Part shown: one piece after another, positions 62,023-64,000 of the stretch
How positions within the stretch are numbered: position 1 is the first letter of the stretch
Layout: the number at the start of each line of letters is the position of its first letter
NCBI RefSeq assembly: GCF_011299615.1
Contig: NZ_CP049861.1
Location: 1,612,001-1,676,000 of the forward strand
Length of the DNA stretch: 64,000 bases
Direction of reading: 5' to 3'
Source of the DNA: Erysipelothrix sp. HDW6C
GTDB lineage: Bacteria > Bacillota_I > Bacilli_A > Erysipelotrichales > Erysipelotrichaceae
Position numbers and translations under genes: made by a program
The notes under the pieces: generated by a model
What the model was told of the DNA's origin: nothing
The model's database searches: none
The model's input: the letters and a program-made list of their open reading frames with translations, nothing else

Positions 62023-64000
62023 CTAGTTTTTCGGGACTAATTTTCCATCGGGATATAACCTGTATTGAGGCCCGTTTTTATAAGGGATATAATCCCAATG
62101 CGGGCCTTCTGGCATGGGGTGATTCAAATTAGGATGTAGTGTCTCTCCGGTACTTGGATTGAACCACGATCCTTTATCTTCCGGTCCACGCCACTCCCAA
62201 CCTGCTCCTGGGGATTGTTTGGGATTATCTCCTGGATACTTGATTCCATACTCATTATTCACCGCACTTTGACTTGCAAGCCCGGCTGATACAGTAAGTG
62301 CATATAGTAATGGTGAGCCAGATAAAATGACTGACGAAACCATTGAAATTATACCATCCATACTACTCAAATCATATCCTAGTAATTGTTTTACTAATAA
62401 CGTTAGTTGAGCAATAGTTGCTGAAGTCATGGCCCCCACTAATAGTTCATAGGCTAATGACTGACTAATATTTATTACACCACCTGCTACTAATCCCAGC
62501 GAGACAAAATGACCTACAAAAAATGCCGTTCCAAGTGCTACCGCAGCAAATGCAATACCAGTTAATATTTCCGAGATACTAAAATGGGTATATCCTTCAT
62601 ATTGAAATTCATTGATAATAATTGCCTTTTCAGCATCGTTTAAATTGTTCTTCGAACAATACTCATCAATCGCTTTGAGGATCAACGTGTGTTTATCCTC
62701 TGGAGATCCTCTTCCTATATTAATTTGTGTAGCGATTTCTTGAGTTTTTTGGCGGAAATAAATGCGCGCTTCTGCAAGTTTATTCTCATTAACAATTTTC
62801 TCTTGCATCTGACTATTTTGTGAATAATCAGCAGTTTTAAGCCCAAATGCGTCACAATATTTCTTAATCAACTCAAGTTTACGAATTCTTATTTCTTCTT
62901 CACTGTATCCCGCACTTCTAAGATTACTTTCAAGCACTGAAAGTTGCTCTTTTAGCTGAGAAACGCCCCCTCCTAGAATCCCTTTCAGAGCACTTACTGA
63001 CGTTTGTTTTGAATATGAGATTGACTTGAATAAATCACTCACCATCTTAGTAGCTTCTGAGAAACTGACATTGTTCTTACTTGCGGTTTCTACGATTTTC
63101 CCTGCTACTCCCATTGCGCCCGTAATACCATTGGTAGTAGTTGCCTTATTCTTTTTATCCTTGATATTTAATACAGGTAACTTAAAGAAATTACCACTAG
63201 GGTCCGTACTATTCACTGAGTTATTCTCTGTATAAATATAGCGATTTTGACTCAATCCTTCGAATTGTGATCCACGATAGGTATCTTGACTCAAGAATGT
63301 TCCAACCTCAGTATCGTAGTAACGTGCTCGTAGGTACTGTAAGGAGCCATCATGATTCTCTGAACTATATCCGAATCGTGGTGTTGTCTTCGATAACGTA
63401 GCACCTCCTAAGGCATAGGTGTTCCACTTTACATCATTCGCACTTACACTACCAATTATGTCAAATTTTCCATTTATGATGTTATACGATGTATCAGTGT
63501 TAGTGTCCGTCTTTAAGCGTGTAATGCCGTAGGTATAGTCTTCTACTGATGATTCGCCCCGATAGGTGTTAAGGACCTGTGTATGTTCTTTTGTTCGATC
63601 ATTGACATAGGTTTCATCTACGATACGTTTTGTAGTATCGCGCTCGGTAATGGTACAGTAATAACTGTTTTCAGTAGCTTCCAGTGTTGCGGCTATCGCT
63701 GTGTCGAGTATTGAATCAATATCGTTGGCTTCAATTTCTTCTGACATTTCACTTTCCGGTCTCAAAAGAAGATAGTCGTACGGTATAGACTCTTTACGGC
63801 CAATTCGTTCACCACTTGCATCGTAGGAATAGGTTACTTCACGACCATAATTATCAGTGAGTGATTTTAATTGATTGCTGCTTGTAAAGTCGTACGATTC
63901 AACAAGGCCGTTTGAGTAACGCTTTTCAATCACATTCCCATAGTCATCATAACGAAGGTTGATGGTTCCAGATTCATCTACCACTGAAACGAGTTGTTGT
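62023..64000 (-). CDS. Rhs/YD-repeat polymorphic toxin, C-terminal part with type-37-like tip
   Basis: Open from the right edge (5' part outside the window). YD repeats (YDDYGNVIEKRYSNG, YGREVTYSYDASG) lead to the core end: LQYLRARYYDTEVGTFLSQD, then NRYIYTENNSVNSTDPSG at about 63,196. A roughly 320-residue linker follows with helices and three hydrophobic stretches. The last 70 residues (GAGWEWRGPEDKGSW, GETLHPNLNHPMPEGPHWDY, YRLYPDGKLVP) match polymorphic toxin type 37. The core encapsulates and delivers the tip; the tip is presumably toxic to competitors. Confidence 0.85.
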   Translation of the reverse strand, partial: QQLVSVVDESGTINLRYDDYGNVIEKRYSNGLVESYDFTSSNQLKSLTDNYGREVTYSYDASGERIGRKESIPYDYLLLRPESEMSEEIEANDIDSILDTAIAATLEATENSYYCTITERDTTKRIVDETYVNDRTKEHTQVLNTYRGESSVEDYTYGITRLKTDTNTDTSYNIINGKFDIIGSVSANDVKWNTYALGGATLSKTTPRFGYSSENHDGSLQYLRARYYDTEVGTFLSQDTYRGSQFEGLSQNRYIYTENNSVNSTDPSGNFFKLPVLNIKDKKNKATTTNGITGAMGVAGKIVETASKNNVSFSEATKMVSDLFKSISYSKQTSVSALKGILGGGVSQLKEQLSVLESNLRSAGYSEEEIRIRKLELIKKYCDAFGLKTADYSQNSQMQEKIVNENKLAEARIYFRQKTQEIATQINIGRGSPEDKHTLILKAIDEYCSKNNLNDAEKAIIINEFQYEGYTHFSISEILTGIAFAAVALGTAFFVGHFVSLGLVAGGVINISQSLAYELLVGAMTSATIAQLTLLVKQLLGYDLSSMDGIISMVSSVILSGSPLLYALTVSAGLASQSAVNNEYGIKYPGDNPKQSPGAGWEWRGPEDKGSWFNPSTGETLHPNLNHPMPEGPHWDYIPYKNGPQYRLYPDGKLVPKN

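Noticed and set aside
51600-64000. Prophage or integrative element
   Set aside because: No integrase, transposase, phage structural gene, tRNA attachment site or flanking repeat was visible in the window; the region's right end lies outside.

Overview
The window looks like a chromosomal stretch of a low-to-moderate-GC Gram-positive bacterium (Bacillota). The evidence is T-box leaders, Shine-Dalgarno starts, a DnaB/DnaI helicase-loading pair, PrkC/Stp signalling, MreC/MreD, FtsA/FtsZ and lipoprotein-type ABC binding proteins. Gene order and content fit the Erysipelotrichia, and Erysipelothrix or a close relative is my best guess. That placement is an inference, because no 16S or other marker is present. 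No rRNA, tRNA, CRISPR array, insertion sequence or replication origin was seen.

Positions 1-51,600 are ordinary, dense core genome, mostly on the minus strand. In window order they hold: a pyrimidine/folate block (pdp, folA, thyA, an SSB-like protein); two M16 peptidase homologues divergent from pncB; a YdeI-like protein and a serine hydrolase; a BMP-type nucleoside ABC importer; thrS under a T-box; two tandem M29 aminopeptidases with glucokinase, pyk and pfkA; the replication/repair run dnaB-dnaI, coaE, mutM, polA; an odd orphan cluster A-I binding lipoprotein; AI-2E permease, mreCD, radC; an orphan MetQ under a second T-box; marR-nitroreductase; namA; ftsA-ftsZ; rpmB; the gmk-priA-rsmB-stp-prkC-rsgA-rpe-thiN run; rqcH; and small hydrolase genes. 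Several enzymes have lost metal-binding residues their families usually keep: PriA has half its zinc cysteines, the ROK glucokinase has no zinc motif, and the cluster A-I binding protein has no metal histidines. ThrS starts without a TGS domain.

After a strong terminator at 51,544-51,598 the character changes. Positions 51,600-64,000 are AT-rich, loosely packed and full of broken frames. This is a polymorphic-toxin locus. A truncated Rhs/YD-repeat protein enters from the right edge and ends in a type-37-like toxin tip (62,023-64,000). Downstream of it on the same strand lies a graveyard and archive of small immunity-type genes, interleaved with displaced, promoterless or decayed toxin tips.

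The clearest structure in that region is a repeated module: short direct repeat, toxin tip, immunity gene, terminator. Two consecutive modules begin with the same 18-bp repeat (61,187-61,204 and 60,418-60,435). A third, decayed copy of the tip plus CPCC-type cysteine-rich gene sits at 55,378-55,925 and ends in a degenerate copy of the repeat. Other tips include a recognisable type-50 toxin domain interrupted by stops. The immunity-like genes are mostly better preserved than the toxins, which is what would be expected if they are kept to protect against relatives carrying the active toxins.
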